A stretch of 11,630 bases of DNA from Rhodoferax sp. (lineage in GTDB: Bacteria > Pseudomonadota > Gammaproteobacteria > Burkholderiales > Burkholderiaceae_C), in NCBI GenBank assembly GCA_026785765.1, contig JAJAZK010000465.1, forward strand, positions 1 through 11,630, written 5' to 3'. Position 1 is the first letter of the stretch. Every line of letters begins with the position of its first letter. Position numbers and translations under genes: made by a program. Shown piece by piece: positions 5,768 to 11,630 of the stretch. The notes beneath the pieces are model-generated. The model did no database searches and was not told the DNA's origin. It worked only from the letters and a program-made list of their open reading frames with translations.

Positions 5768-8167
5768 TCAGTTGCGCAGGGGTTTGCCGCTCGCCAACAT
5801 ACCCATGATGCGTTCCTGCGTTTTCGGGTGGTCCACCAGCGCACAAAACGCTTTGCGCTCGAGTGCCATCAGATACTCTTCGCTCACCAGCGTACCGGCA
5901 TCCACATCACCGCCACACACCACGTTGGCGATCAGGCTGCCGATATGGAAGTCATGCTGGCTGACGAAACCGCCATCGCGCATATTCACCAGGGAGCCCT
6001 TGATCGTCGCCAGACCGTTGCGCCCCGCCACCGGGAACAGGCGCCGGTGGGGCGGCCGGTAACCAGAAGCAAACAGCGCGCGCGCCTGGGCAATCGCGAC
6101 AAACAGCAGCTCGTCCTTGTGCGGCACTATGACGTCGCCCTCCAGCAGATAACCGAGTTGGCGCGACTCGATGGCACTGGTGCCGACCTTGGCCATTGCA
6201 GCCGCGGTAAAGCCCTCGGTCAGGAACGGCAACAGATCCTTGTTGGTCGAGGCGGCGGCGTTCTCTGCTGCGCGCCGCGCAATATAGGTCAGTCCACCGG
6301 CACCGGGCACCAGCCCCACACCGACTTCGACCAGGCCGATGTAACTCTCCATCGCCGCCACCCGACGCGCACTGTAGACGGCGATCTCACAGCCACCGCC
6401 CAGGGCCAGCCCGCGGATTGCCGAGACCGTCGGCACGTTGGCGTAACGCAGGCGCAACATGGTGTTCTGCAGCTCCTGCTCACCGCCGTCGATGGCCGAG
6501 ATCCCGGCAATCATGAACGCCGGCAACATCACCTGCAGATCCGCACCGACCGAGAACATATCGTCTGGCGACCAGATCACCAGCCCCTCGAACTCCTGCT
6601 CTGCCAACTCCACTGCCCGGGTCAAGCCCTCTGCCACATCCGGGCTGATGGCATGCATCCTGGTCTTGATGCTGGCAATCAATACTGCACCGTCCAGACT
6701 CCACAACCGGATCGCGTCGTCCTCGTAGACGGTGTTGCCGGCCGTACGGGGGTTTGCGGTCGCGGCACCTGACACATCTTCCCGGAAGTGCTGGCGCTGG
6801 TACACCGGCAATTCGCGCCGCGTTATGAAGCGGCCGACCGAAGCGCTCCAGGAACCTTGGGCGGTATGCACACCCTGTGCGTCCGCCACCGGGCCCTTGA
6901 ACACCCAATCCGGCAACGGGGTGTTGCACAAAGCCTTGCCGGCGTCGATGTCTTCCTGCACCATGCGGGCAACGTCGAGCCAGCCGGCCTCTTGCCACAA
7001 CTCGAACGGACCCTGCTTGACGCCAAATCCCCAGCGCATCGCCAGATCGACGTCGCGCGCGGTTTCAGCCACGCTATGCAGGTGTACGGCGGCGTAGTGA
7101 AACTGGTCGCGCAGCAACGCCCACAGGAATCGCGGTTCCGCGCCTTGGGCATTGCGCAGCAGACGCAAACGCTCGGCCGCAGGTTTCTTGAGCATGCGGC
7201 CGACCACCTCGTCGGCCTTGGCGCCGCTGGCCACATAGTCTCCTGTGGCGGCATCAAAACGCAGGATGTCGCGTCCGACTTTCTTGTAGAAACCGGCGCC
7301 GGCTTTCTGGCCCAGGTTGCCCATCTCCAGCAGTTTCGCCAGCACCGGCGGCGTCGCGAAGTTTGCATAAAACGGGTCGGTCTCCAGACTCAGGTTGTCC
7401 TGCAGGGTCTTGACCACGTGCGCCAGGGTATCCAGCCCCACCACGTCGGCGGTGCGGAAAGTACCCGAACTCGCGCGCCCGAGCTTCTTGCCGGTCAGGT
7501 CGTCCACCACGTCGTAAGTCAGGCCAAAATTCTCGACCTGCTTCAGGGTGGCCAGCATGCCGGCTATGCCGATCCGGTTGGCGATGAAGTTGGGCGTGTC
7601 ATGGGCCCGCACCACACCCTTACCAAGGGCGCTGGTGCAAAAGCTCTCCAGATCATCCAGCACTGCAGCCTCGGTGCTGGGCGTATTGATCAACTCCACC
7701 AATTGCATATAGCGCGGCGGATTGAAAAAATGGATGCCGCAAAAACGGGGCTTGATCGCTTCGGGCAGTGCTTCGCTGAGTCTGGTGATCGACAAACCCG
7801 AGGTATTGGATGCCACGATGGCGTGCGGCGACACAAACGGCGCTATTTTGCGGTACAGGTCCAGCTTCCAGTCCATGCGCTCGGCGATTGCCTCGATCAA
7901 CAGATCGCAGTTGCGCAGTTTCTCCAAATGTTCTTCGTAATTGGCCTGTCCAATGAGAACGGCGTCCTGGGCAACACCGAGCGGCGCAGGCTTGAGTTTT
8001 TTCAGGCTCTCCACCGCGCGCGTGACGATGCCGTTTTTGGGCCCTTCCTTCGCAGGAAGATCGAACAACAGCACCGGAACACCCACATTGACGAGGTGTG
8101 CGGCAATCTGCGCACCCATCACACCTGCGCCGAGAACGGCGACTTGCTTGACCTGGAATCTGGACAT
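5768..8167 (-). CDS. fadN: FadN-type fusion: 3-hydroxyacyl-CoA dehydrogenase / enoyl-CoA hydratase, 799 aa
   Basis: This carries the two middle steps of beta-oxidation: hydration of 2-enoyl-CoA and NAD-dependent oxidation of 3-hydroxyacyl-CoA. The dehydrogenase comes first. The Rossmann motif is VLGAGVMGAQ (11-20), and the catalytic pair H146/E158 in GIHFFNPPRYMQLVELI has the spacing of the human enzyme (H158/E170). The NAD-domain-to-C-domain junction is near TPNFIANRIG (191-200). The second half is a crotonase domain (about 480-770) with oxyanion loop SVGADLQ, GGGCE (E594) and LVE (E614). These two glutamates are 20 residues apart, as in rat hydratase (E144/E164), so hydratase activity should be intact. 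This domain order is that of Bacillus subtilis FadN, the reverse of E. coli FadB, whose crotonase domain is N-terminal. ATG 8167 opens MSRFQVKQVAVLG; no clear Shine-Dalgarno site is seen, and the DUF2147 stop is 12 bp upstream. It probably works with the thiolase as a functional pair. Confidence 0.95.
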   Translation of the reverse strand: MSRFQVKQVAVLGAGVMGAQIAAHLVNVGVPVLLFDLPAKEGPKNGIVTRAVESLKKLKPAPLGVAQDAVLIGQANYEEHLEKLRNCDLLIEAIAERMDWKLDLYRKIAPFVSPHAIVASNTSGLSITRLSEALPEAIKPRFCGIHFFNPPRYMQLVELINTPSTEAAVLDDLESFCTSALGKGVVRAHDTPNFIANRIGIAGMLATLKQVENFGLTYDVVDDLTGKKLGRASSGTFRTADVVGLDTLAHVVKTLQDNLSLETDPFYANFATPPVLAKLLEMGNLGQKAGAGFYKKVGRDILRFDAATGDYVASGAKADEVVGRMLKKPAAERLRLLRNAQGAEPRFLWALLRDQFHYAAVHLHSVAETARDVDLAMRWGFGVKQGPFELWQEAGWLDVARMVQEDIDAGKALCNTPLPDWVFKGPVADAQGVHTAQGSWSASVGRFITRRELPVYQRQHFREDVSGAATANPRTAGNTVYEDDAIRLWSLDGAVLIASIKTRMHAISPDVAEGLTRAVELAEQEFEGLVIWSPDDMFSVGADLQVMLPAFMIAGISAIDGGEQELQNTMLRLRYANVPTVSAIRGLALGGGCEIAVYSARRVAAMESYIGLVEVGVGLVPGAGGLTYIARRAAENAAASTNKDLLPFLTEGFTAAAMAKVGTSAIESRQLGYLLEGDVIVPHKDELLFVAIAQARALFASGYRPPHRRLFPVAGRNGLATIKGSLVNMRDGGFVSQHDFHIGSLIANVVCGGDVDAGTLVSEEYLMALERKAFCALVDHPKTQERIMGMLASGKPLRN

Positions 8168-8179
8168 GGGCGGCGTCGA

Positions 8180-8617
8180 TCAGGGCGTGCGCAGCCAGGT
8201 TTGCGTGCGACCAAACGGGCCAATGGAGCCGCGCACCTCCAGCTTCTTGCCGCCCTCGATCGGGGTCATCTTCAGCGCATAGACCTTGCCATTCTCCGGG
8301 TCCAGAATCTTGCCTTCTTCCCAGACGTCCTTGCCCTCGGTCTTTTTGGCACCACGGATGATCTCCAGACCCAACATCGGTTTGTCCTTGCGGTCGTCAG
8401 TGCATTCTGTGCACATCGCATCCTGCTTCGCCTCCTTGCGCAGCAGCTTGGTCACCTTGGCGCTCAATACGCCAGCGGCTTCGGTCACCTGGATCTCCGA
8501 CTTGATCTCCCTGGTCTTGTCATCGATGGTGTGCCATGTGCCTACCGGCGTCAATTGTGCAAAGGCCATGCTGGAAGTGGCGGTAACAAGGGCGGCAACA
8601 AGAAAGTTTTTTGTCAT
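8180..8617 (-). CDS. Exported DUF2147 family protein, 145 aa
   Basis: This is a small protein of unknown function predicted to reach the periplasm. Residues 1-20 form a Sec signal peptide: basic MTKN, a hydrophobic core, and AFA before a likely cut ahead of Q21. The mature part opens with VGTWHTIDDKTREIKSEI, the G-x-W start typical of DUF2147, and continues as beta-rich sequence ending GPFGRTQTWLRTP. It holds one CxxC (C69, C72, in MCTEC), so a disulfide or metal site is possible. CAGGAG lies 6 bases before the ATG. It sits between the acyl-CoA dehydrogenase gene (52 bp upstream) and the fadN-type gene (12 bp downstream), in an operon whose other enzymes are cytosolic. A role in handling lipid or fatty acid at the envelope is a guess from context only. 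Confidence 0.88.
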   Translation of the reverse strand: MTKNFLVAALVTATSSMAFAQLTPVGTWHTIDDKTREIKSEIQVTEAAGVLSAKVTKLLRKEAKQDAMCTECTDDRKDKPMLGLEIIRGAKKTEGKDVWEEGKILDPENGKVYALKMTPIEGGKKLEVRGSIGPFGRTQTWLRTP

Positions 8618-8669
8618 GAAAGTCTCCTGAAATCAAGAATGAAACGATGCCATCTGCGGCAGGGCAAAT

Positions 8670-10466
8670 CTACGCAAAAACGGCCTCTGTGTCCATCAAT
8701 ACCTTGGCGCCGGACCGTGCGGTCAGCATCAAGGAGGCTGTCTCGGGGAACAGCTTGGCGAAGTAAAAACGTGCTGTCTGCAACTTGGCCTGGTAAAACG
8801 GGTCGGTGTTGCCGGCGGCGATTTCGCGCAAAGCGACTTGCGCCATCCGCGCCCAGAAGTAGCCAAACACCAGATGGCCAGCAATACGCAGGTAATCGAC
8901 TGCTGCGGCGCCCACCTCGTCGGCGTTTTGGAACCCCTTGAATCCCAGCTCGGTGGTGAGTTTAGTCATCTTGTCGCCCAGGTAGGCGATCGGATTGATG
9001 AACTCGGCCATCTTCTCGTTCACACCTTCCTCTTCCACCAGCGCCGCGATCAATTTGCCAAACTTTTTCAGCGTGGCGCCGTTGTTGCCCAGAATCTTGC
9101 GTCCGAGCAGGTCCAGACTCTGGATGGCATTGGTCCCCTCGTAAATCATGTTGATGCGGGCGTCGCGCACAAACTGCTCCATGCCCCATTCCTTGATGTA
9201 GCCATGGCCACCAAAGACCTGCAGGCAGCCGGACGCGGCAATCCAGCCGTTATCGGTCAGGAAGGCTTTCGTCACCGGTGTCAGCAAGGACAACATTTCC
9301 CCACTGTCCTTGCGCACCTGCTCGTCGGGGTGGAAATGCTCTTTCTCCAGCAGCAAGGAACAGAAAATCGCCAGCGCCCGGCCACCTTCCGCGTAGGCGC
9401 GCGCCGTGAGCAGCAACTTGCGCACGTCCGGGTGCACGATGATCGGGTCGGCCGCCTTGTCCTTGGCCTTGGTGCCCGACAGAGAGCGCATCTGAATGCG
9501 GTCCTTGGCATACGCAACCGCATTCTGGTAGGCCACCTCGGTCAAGCCCAGTGACTGGTTGCCGACACCCAGGCGGGCGCCGTTCATCATCACGAACATC
9601 GCGTTCATGCCCTTGTTCGGTTGCCCGACCAGGGTGCCAACGGCGCCGTCGAGCACCATCTGACAGGTCGCGTTGCCGTGGATGCCCATCTTGTGTTCAA
9701 TACCACCACAAAAAATGCCATTGCGGCTGCCCAGGCTGCCATCGGGATTGACGTTGAACTTCGGCACGATGAACAGGCTGATGCCCTTGATGCCGGGTGG
9801 TGAATCTGTCATGCGCGCCAACACCAGGTGGATGATGTTGCCCGCCATATCATGTTCACCGGCGCTGATGAAGATCTTGTTGCCGGTGATGCGGTAGGTA
9901 CCGTCCGGCTGCGCTTCGGCTTTGGTGCGCATCAGGACCAGGTCGGTCCCGCAATGCGACTCGGTCAAACACATCGTGCCGGTCCATTCGCCGCTGGTCA
10001 TCTTGTGCAGGTAAGTCTGCTTCTGCACTTCAGTGCCATACGCGTGCAAGGCGGCGTAAGCGCCGTGGGTCAAACCCGGGTACATGGTCCAGGACTGGTT
10101 GCTGGCGGTCAGCATTTCGTTGAGACACTGGTTCACCACCAATGGCAAGCCCTGCCCGCCAAACTCCGGATCACCACTCAGCGCTGGCCAGCCAGCTTCC
10201 ACGTATTTGGCGTACGCCTCCTTGAAGCCCTTGGGCGTCGTTACGACGTGCGTCGCCGGGTCGAGACGGCAACCTTCGGCATCACCCGTAGTATTCAGCG
10301 GCAATGTAACTTCGGTGGCGAATTTCCCGGCCTCCTCCAACACCGCGTCGATGGTTGCGCGATCGATATCTGCATGGCGCGGCATGACCCGGAACTCGTC
10401 ACTGACCTTGAACAGTTCGTGCATCACGAACTGCATGTCACGCAGGGGTGGGGTGTAACTTGGCAT
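8670..10466 (-). CDS. Acyl-CoA dehydrogenase, long form with extra C-terminal domain, 598 aa
   Basis: This FAD enzyme makes the first oxidation of beta-oxidation, forming trans-2-enoyl-CoA and passing electrons to electron-transfer flavoprotein, which is not encoded in the window. It has the approximately 600-residue form, longer than the usual 380-residue enzymes. An N-terminal cap carries MPSYTPPLRDMQFVMHEL, the helical domain follows, and MCLTESHCGTDL (165-176) is the FAD/substrate signature. The beta domain continues to about 290. The C-terminal helical domain includes GCLQVFGGHGYIKEWGMEQ and MIYEGTNAIQSLD, where E443 is the presumed catalytic base. Residues about 465-598 form the extra tail domain. 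The start at 10466 is supported by CCGGAG 7 bases upstream; a frame extending to 10565 would overlap the regulator gene. It follows the TetR gene by 25 bp, so the two are probably co-transcribed. E. coli FadE is a longer, distinct form. Confidence 0.95.
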   Translation of the reverse strand: MPSYTPPLRDMQFVMHELFKVSDEFRVMPRHADIDRATIDAVLEEAGKFATEVTLPLNTTGDAEGCRLDPATHVVTTPKGFKEAYAKYVEAGWPALSGDPEFGGQGLPLVVNQCLNEMLTASNQSWTMYPGLTHGAYAALHAYGTEVQKQTYLHKMTSGEWTGTMCLTESHCGTDLVLMRTKAEAQPDGTYRITGNKIFISAGEHDMAGNIIHLVLARMTDSPPGIKGISLFIVPKFNVNPDGSLGSRNGIFCGGIEHKMGIHGNATCQMVLDGAVGTLVGQPNKGMNAMFVMMNGARLGVGNQSLGLTEVAYQNAVAYAKDRIQMRSLSGTKAKDKAADPIIVHPDVRKLLLTARAYAEGGRALAIFCSLLLEKEHFHPDEQVRKDSGEMLSLLTPVTKAFLTDNGWIAASGCLQVFGGHGYIKEWGMEQFVRDARINMIYEGTNAIQSLDLLGRKILGNNGATLKKFGKLIAALVEEEGVNEKMAEFINPIAYLGDKMTKLTTELGFKGFQNADEVGAAAVDYLRIAGHLVFGYFWARMAQVALREIAAGNTDPFYQAKLQTARFYFAKLFPETASLMLTARSGAKVLMDTEAVFA

Positions 10467-10491
10467 GTTGGAACTCCGGAAAAATGGAAAA

Positions 10492-11205
10492 CTAGTTGGC
10501 GTTGGTTGACGTGGTCGTAGCCGCATTACGATTGCCGCGCCCATACCGCGCAAGGATGTGCGCAAACCCGGTATTGGCCCGGTCCAGCGAACCAGGGTTG
10601 TTGAGAAAGCGCGCCTCGTAATGCAAGGCCAGGATCAGGCCGTGGATCTCGAAGGCCATCTGCGCGGCGTCGGCCTGCGGGCTCAGGTGGCCCTTGTCCT
10701 TGGCCTGCAGGACGGCCCGGTGCATGGCTGATAGCCAGACCTTTACGGAGCTCGACAAAGCGTCGCGAACAGCGCCGGGCCGGTCGTCGAATTCCACCGC
10801 GCCGCTGATGAAGATGCAGCCCGACTGGATCTCGACCGCAACCCGTTTCATCCAGTTGGCAAACAGCGCCTCGACGCGCGGCAGGCCGCGTGGCAAAACC
10901 AGCGCCGGATAAAACACCTCTTGCTCGAACTGGCGAAAGTACTCGTGCACCACCGAGATCTGCAGTTCCTCGCGCGAGCCAAAGTGGGCGAACACGCCTG
11001 ACTTGCTCATGTGCATGATTTCGGCTACGGCGCCGATGCTCAGGCCTTCCAGCCCGACCTGGGTGGCCAGACGTAACGCCGCATCCACAATCGCCGCCTT
11101 GGTCTGCTGGCCCTTGTGCAACAAGCGGCCTTCTGGCGCGAGCACCGGCGCGACGTGGGCGCCGGTGTCCGGCGTCGGCTTGCGGGCAATCTGGGCTTGA
11201 GACAT
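10492..11205 (-). CDS. TetR/AcrR-family transcriptional regulator, 237 aa
   Basis: Likely the local repressor of the beta-oxidation operon, responding to an acyl-CoA or fatty-acid ligand by analogy with other TetR regulators of this pathway. The DNA-binding domain covers about residues 34-86: TKAAIVDAALRLATQVGLEGLSIGAVAEIMHMSKSGVFAHFGSREEL, with the recognition helix around MSKSGVFAHF (66-75). The C-terminal ligand domain (about 90-220) is all-helical in character. About 30 poorly ordered residues precede the domain, and a low-complexity Ala/Thr/Asn tail ends the protein. The start at 11205 (MSQAQIARKP) leaves the candidate operator outside the gene; ATG 11271 would place it inside the coding region. 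The Shine-Dalgarno site is weak. Being first in the operon instead of divergent means it would regulate its own synthesis along with the enzymes. The ligand is unknown. Confidence 0.9.
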   Translation of the reverse strand: MSQAQIARKPTPDTGAHVAPVLAPEGRLLHKGQQTKAAIVDAALRLATQVGLEGLSIGAVAEIMHMSKSGVFAHFGSREELQISVVHEYFRQFEQEVFYPALVLPRGLPRVEALFANWMKRVAVEIQSGCIFISGAVEFDDRPGAVRDALSSSVKVWLSAMHRAVLQAKDKGHLSPQADAAQMAFEIHGLILALHYEARFLNNPGSLDRANTGFAHILARYGRGNRNAATTTSTNAN

Positions 11206-11224
11206 TCTTTGAAAGGACTTTAGA

Positions 11225-11236
11225 ACGAACGGTCGT
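11225..11236. promoter_or_regulatory. Candidate TetR operator upstream of the operon
   Basis: ACGAACGGTCGT is an imperfect 12-bp palindrome (10 of 12 positions symmetrical, arms ACGA/TCGT). It lies 20-31 bp upstream of the TetR start, where a repressor would block the promoter of the whole eight-gene run. Short palindromes of this ACGAnnnnTCGT type are common for TetR-family proteins. No other equally well placed palindrome is visible. I cannot define a convincing -35/-10 pair. Confidence 0.45.
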
Positions 11237-11307
11237 GCTATTTTGCATGATGTCCTTTGCCGCAGGTTCAAGCACGCGACAACTAGGGCCAGAGGCCTAG
11301 GTGCACA

Positions 11308-11321
11308 GCGGGTTTACCCGC
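11308..11321. repeat. Short perfect hairpin
   Basis: GCGGGTTTACCCGC forms a 5-bp GC-rich stem with a 4-base loop. It lies 15-30 bp beside another dyad at 11283-11300 and about 70 bp before the TetR operator. It could help end transcription from the upstream gene, but no T-run follows on the minus strand. Confidence 0.5.
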
Positions 11322-11341
11322 GCTCACATGCAGCACATGAC

Positions 11342-11430
11342 GGCGTTAGCGATCCGGAATTGGGCTTGCGTTGCAGCGCTGCGAGGGGATCAGGGGCAGC
11401 TGGCATCCAATGCCAACCAATCGTTACGCC
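11342..11430. repeat. Long imperfect dyad enclosing smaller hairpins
   Basis: GGCGTTAGCGAT (11342-11353) can pair with ATCGTTACGCC (11420-11430) with one mismatch and one bulge. Inside are GATCC/GGATC (11351-11355 with 11387-11391), the palindrome GCAGCGCTGC and the hairpin TGGCATCCAATGCCA (11401-11415). Together they could fold into a branched structure in DNA or RNA. It resembles repeat elements found between genes, but I cannot tell whether copies exist elsewhere. Confidence 0.4.
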
Positions 11431-11458
11431 GCTTGCGCTGCGTGCCTCACCTCCAGGG

Positions 11459-11630
11459 TTAAAACAACACCCGCGTTGTGCGGTTGACACCGACTTCGCG
11501 TCCATCATCATCGAGTGTGTAGACGAATGGCTTGCCCTGCGGACTGGCAGCGCGGCAGATGCCAAAACGAAATGGCTGGGCTTCGCGGCCGGGCGAGACA
11601 AAACGTAAGTCCTGAAACGTGGCGCAGGGG
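11459..11630 (-). CDS. C-terminal fragment, possibly YdjM/DUF457-type metal-dependent hydrolase
   Basis: The last 56 codons of a gene entering from the right edge end at TAA (11461-11459). The sequence TFQDLRFVSPGREAQPFRFGICR followed by GKPFVYTLDDDGREVGVNRTTRVLF is compositionally protein-like, with hydrophobic strands and charged turns. The DLRF-PGR-PFRFG pattern recalls the C-terminal end of membrane-bound metal-dependent hydrolases of the YdjM (DUF457) family, but this is from memory on a short piece. Other frames over the same stretch are less protein-like. The gene is separated from the fatty-acid operon by about 250 bp and probably belongs to a different transcript. Confidence 0.5.
   Translation of the reverse strand, partial: PCATFQDLRFVSPGREAQPFRFGICRAASPQGKPFVYTLDDDGREVGVNRTTRVLF

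Larger units (their letters stand above)
11206..11458. other. Non-coding region with several inverted repeats
   Basis: About 250 bp lie between the end of the right-edge gene and the TetR gene. Open frames across it have no coding character. It contains the candidate TetR operator and a crowd of inverted repeats: CTAGGGCCAGAGGCCTAG (11283-11300), GCGGGTTTACCCGC (11308-11321), the palindrome GCAGCGCTGC (11373-11382) and TGGCATCCAATGCCA (11401-11415). None is followed by a T-tract on either strand, so I do not call an intrinsic terminator. The operon promoter should be in this region. Confidence 0.6.

Noticed and set aside
5303..6772. Plus-strand open frame of 489 codons across the thiolase/fadN junction
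   Set aside because: Antisense to two genes with intact catalytic motifs; no domain and no ribosome site.
6788..8941. Long plus-strand open frame of 717 codons opposite the fadN-type, DUF2147 and acyl-CoA dehydrogenase genes
   Set aside because: It spans three well-supported minus-strand genes and reads as Arg/His/Gln/Gly-rich sequence with no recognisable motif, as expected for the antisense frame of GC-rich genes.
11342..11430. Integron attC-like recombination site
   Set aside because: The outer arms have GTTA and TTAC in positions that do not fit the RYYYAAC...GTTRRRY core pair, and there is no integrase or cassette array.
11243..11608. Plus-strand frame of 121 codons and an overlapping minus-strand frame of 95 codons near the right edge
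   Set aside because: Both cross the inverted-repeat region and lack protein-like patterns; the other minus-strand frame ending at 11459 is more convincing.
1..11630. CRISPR arrays, tRNA or rRNA genes, insertion sequences
   Set aside because: No regularly spaced repeats, no cloverleaf or rRNA-like segments, and no transposase frame were seen.

Overview
The window looks like a GC-rich betaproteobacterial chromosome, most likely Burkholderiales (Comamonadaceae-like). This rests on codon use, protein flavour and gene order, not on a search. Every gene I can support is on the minus strand, so transcription runs from high to low coordinates. The long plus-strand open frames are antisense shadows.

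Layout in the direction of transcription: (a) 11630-11459, the last 56 codons of a gene that enters from the right, possibly a YdjM/DUF457-type metal-dependent hydrolase. (b) 11458-11206, a non-coding stretch with several inverted repeats and, next to the following gene, a candidate TetR operator. (c) 11205-2325, a tightly packed cluster of eight genes: TetR-family regulator, acyl-CoA dehydrogenase (598 aa), small exported DUF2147 protein, FadN-type 3-hydroxyacyl-CoA dehydrogenase/enoyl-CoA hydratase (799 aa), FadA-type thiolase, TesB-like double-hotdog thioesterase, short-chain dehydrogenase-like protein, and a DsbA/GST-kappa-fold isomerase-like protein. Gaps are 5-52 bp and most starts have a Shine-Dalgarno match, so this reads as one operon. 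(d) 2201-1595, a BrnT-family toxin and ribbon-helix-helix antitoxin pair, with a candidate palindromic operator in the ~120 bp upstream. (e) 1582-812, a crotonase-fold protein starting 12 bp after the antitoxin; its active-site pattern is that of a delta3,delta2-enoyl-CoA isomerase, not a hydratase. (f) 697-1, a chromate transporter (chrA) running off the left edge.

Together, genes of block (c) encode every step of the fatty-acid beta-oxidation spiral: dehydrogenation (acyl-CoA dehydrogenase), hydration and NAD-linked oxidation (FadN-type fusion) and thiolysis (FadA). They also include a thioesterase that could release CoA from stalled intermediates, and the regulator is the first gene. The isomerase in block (e) would add the auxiliary step for unsaturated acyl chains but is cut off from the operon by the toxin-antitoxin cassette. 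The core order acyl-CoA dehydrogenase / FadN / FadA uses the same enzyme types as Bacillus subtilis fadNAE rather than the E. coli fadBA layout. Acyl-CoA synthetase and electron-transfer flavoprotein genes are not in the window.

No wholly new system is evident. The less explained parts are the exported DUF2147 protein inside a cytosolic pathway operon, the SDR homologue that lacks the usual Ser/Tyr catalytic pair, the toxin-antitoxin insertion, and the structured non-coding stretch at the right end.
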